Positions 43,499-44,940 of a stretch of 44,940 bases of DNA are shown one piece after another. The position numbers and the translations under genes were made by a program. Origin of the DNA: Planctomycetota bacterium (GTDB lineage: Bacteria; Planctomycetota; Planctomycetia; Pirellulales; Pirellulaceae). The notes under the pieces were generated by a model that did no database searches, was not told the origin of the DNA, and was given only the letters and a program-made list of their open reading frames with translations. Location of the stretch: assembly GCA_016872725.1 (NCBI GenBank), contig VGZC01000050.1:1-44940 (forward strand), given 5' to 3'. The stretch's first letter is position 1, and every line of letters starts with the position of its first letter.

Positions 43499-43562
43499 CT
43501 CGATCTCCTTCAAGAGGGGTAACGAAAAGGTTGGTCCACGGCACGAACAACGTGCCGCGGGC
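43358..43562 (-). repeat. Near-identical leader block shared by B1 and B2, copy 2
   Basis: This is the partner of 39950-40154: same length, four mismatches. It includes about 64 bp upstream of the ATG, so the untranslated leader is conserved as strongly as the coding part. Confidence 0.95.
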
Positions 43563-43606
43563 CAAACACTTGCCACTTTTTGTCGGGGTGTCAAATCGTA
43601 CATTCG

Positions 43607-44836
43607 TCAGAACTCGCCATTACACAAGATGCGAACCGCCTTGGCGGCATGTACGAGCGGACAATACATGTCCGCGACATGCTCCGCGTCCGCCGTCCGC
43701 GCGCGGAGCGCGTTCAGGAGCCATAGTCCCGCCGGGCGAATCATGCCGTGCTTCGAAACCGCCTGATCAGGCATCAACAGGAGCCACTCCAAATGGTGGC
43801 CGGTTACGAGCAGAGCCTCAAAGGAGTCGGACCCGAACGGCGTTCGCGCCGGTACGGATTCCCGAACATTCCAGTCATAGCCCCAAGACCCGTCCGGATG
43901 TTGAGTCCGCGCGAGGATCGCCGCCGTTTCCATGAGCGTGTCGTGGATGCGCTGCCGGGTTTCACCGGATACGATCGTCCGGATCCGGTCGACACGGAGG
44001 ATCACGGTCAGCGCGATCAGTGCGTGGGTTCCGCCGCATGCGCCGACTCGTTCGACGGAAACCGCCCTTTCGATCAGCGAAGTCGCCAGTTCGTCAAAGG
44101 TGAAGGCCGCTTGCCATTTGTTCGTCCAGCGCGGTCGAGGATGGTAGATAGCGAGAGCCACCGCATCCCATTCGATTTCGCGCGACGAATCCAAGCTGAA
44201 GTTCGCGATCGTATCCTCTAGAATGTCGCCAACAGTCCCACTGCCGTCCTTCAGTTTCACGGTTTGGGTGAGCGGCACGCCGCATTCCGCCATCACGGCC
44301 AGCAACTGGCCCGGGTGCGCTTCCGTAACGGATTGGTCGGTCGATAGAAGGCCTCGGTTTACCAGTGGTGGTCGGATTCCATGGCGCGTGCGAGCCAATG
44401 GCGCCGCACCGGGAAAGTAGGACTCCGAGCACTCGAAATCGAGTATGACGGCGAGGGCAGCCACGGTCTCGAAACGACTCGCGCCGCCGCGACTGCCGCC
44501 GACCGGGACCCTTACCATCAGTCCGCCGCCAAACAAATGCAGTCCGTGAACCAGGTTGGACAGTGAGTGACCCTCGGGCAATTCAAGCCGCTCCAGGATC
44601 GATGCCACCTCGCCATCGTGTGGATCGAGGGTTGGAGGCAACTCGGGCCTGAAAACCGCCTCGGCAACCGTCGCCTCCGCGGCGAAATGCCTCGCGTCGT
44701 GGGAAGACCACCCCGGATCGCATCCGCTCGCGAGGGTGACGACAACGGCGACGCTCGAAAGTGCCGCCAGCCGCGACATGCGCGATTCGAACCGAACCGT
44801 GCGTGAAGCACCGTCATGGCGAGTGGTCCGCGCCAT
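43607..44836 (-). CDS. Lipoprotein with alpha/alpha-toroid-like (terpene-cyclase-like) repeats
   Basis: The protein has 409 residues from the ATG at 44836, with an AAGGGGG box 6 nt upstream; a second ATG is at 44779. A hydrophobic segment ends in the lipobox LASGC (Cys39). The body is helical, with GACGGTHALIALTVILRV and TQHPDGSWGYDW, the latter like the QxxDGSW repeat of prenyltransferase/terpene-cyclase alpha/alpha toroids. No catalytic DxDD motif is present, so it is unlikely to be a true cyclase. Homologues in planctomycetes are uncharacterised as far as I know. It is the first gene of the run leading into the B2-A2-C-B1-A1 cassette and may be functionally tied to it. Confidence 0.6.
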   Translation of the reverse strand: MARTTRHDGASRTVRFESRMSRLAALSSVAVVVTLASGCDPGWSSHDARHFAAEATVAEAVFRPELPPTLDPHDGEVASILERLELPEGHSLSNLVHGLHLFGGGLMVRVPVGGSRGGASRFETVAALAVILDFECSESYFPGAAPLARTRHGIRPPLVNRGLLSTDQSVTEAHPGQLLAVMAECGVPLTQTVKLKDGSGTVGDILEDTIANFSLDSSREIEWDAVALAIYHPRPRWTNKWQAAFTFDELATSLIERAVSVERVGACGGTHALIALTVILRVDRIRTIVSGETRQRIHDTLMETAAILARTQHPDGSWGYDWNVRESVPARTPFGSDSFEALLVTGHHLEWLLLMPDQAVSKHGMIRPAGLWLLNALRARTADAEHVADMYCPLVHAAKAVRILCNGEF

Positions 44837-44929
44837 CTGTTGCCCCCTTCGACAGAACCCATCGATTCAAGTCCCGATGCGCCATAGGTTGCGTTTATCC
44901 CACAACACGGCTGAAACAACAATCACGCC

Positions 44930-44940
44930 GGGGGGGGGGG
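44930..44940. other. Terminal poly-G run
   Basis: Eleven G residues end the window. This looks like an assembly or sequencing end rather than biology. Nothing recognisable lies in the rest of 44837-44929, which should hold the promoter of the lipoprotein gene. Confidence 0.7.

Noticed and set aside
43607-44836. LanC-type lanthipeptide cyclase
   Set aside because: The toroid-like repeats are suggestive, but the Cys-Cys-His zinc set of LanC is not recognisable and the protein is a lipoprotein.

Overview
This GC-rich window looks like a contig fragment from a Planctomycetota bacterium, most likely of the Pirellulales type. The basis is gene content: two DUF1559 pseudopilins with the H-x9-DG ending, paired secreted sulfatases, a HzsA-related LamG/beta-propeller/cytochrome protein, a Tat-exported Gfo/Idh/MocA oxidoreductase beside a sugar isomerase, and LolA-like proteins with a C-terminal anchor. 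No genus can be named. The left edge lies inside a 15-bp tandem repeat and the right edge is a poly-G run, so both borders are probably assembly breaks.

Layout. 1-5.8 kb: the end of a DUF4129 membrane protein, a secreted neutral-ceramidase-like enzyme, an HtrA-type protease, RNase III and the Mg2+ channel MgtE. 5.9-9.0 kb: an operon of two secreted sulfatases. 9.1-10.1 kb: two arrays of palindromic intergenic repeats flanking a small plasmid-type protein and a tRNA-Leu(CAG). 10.2-14.8 kb: an Ldh2-type dehydrogenase, a secreted two-domain esterase, a LOG-family nucleotide hydrolase and a gamma-glutamylcyclotransferase-like protein. 14.8-17.3 kb: a sugar ABC binding lipoprotein and permease with no ATPase nearby. 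17.4-17.7 kb: a palindromic array with a period of about 33 bp. 17.7-18.6 kb: a secreted GH43/GH32-like propeller protein. 18.7-25.4 kb: an ECF sigma factor, a one-pass partner, three consecutive GspF-like proteins, three minor pseudopilins and a DUF1559 pseudopilin, all on the minus strand and tightly overlapping. 25.8-34.2 kb (plus strand): a GH32 fructan hydrolase, a Gfo/Idh/MocA oxidoreductase, a TIM-barrel isomerase and a 1218-residue HzsA-related protein; the first three look like a fructan-use operon.

34.2-44.8 kb (minus strand) is the most unusual part. Transcription runs from a toroid-like lipoprotein through a cassette B2-A2-C-B1-A1 into a glycosyltransferase-39/DUF1559/methyltransferase/glycosyltransferase-2 group. 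B1 and B2 are small secreted proteins. Each has a Sec-like signal followed by a leader that matches the double-glycine consensus (Leu -12, Glu -8, Leu -4, Gly-Gly), and a mature part with eight conserved cysteines. Their leader DNA is almost identical (4 differences in 205 bp), while the mature parts diverge directly after the cleavage motif. Protein C begins with the C-terminal half of a C39 peptidase domain, the family that cuts after Gly-Gly, and its N-terminal half appears lost or frameshifted. A1, A2 and C are LolA-like anchored proteins. I propose a duplicated, partly decaying system that makes and processes double-glycine, cysteine-rich secreted peptides. The motifs and duplication are visible in the sequence; the function is inference.
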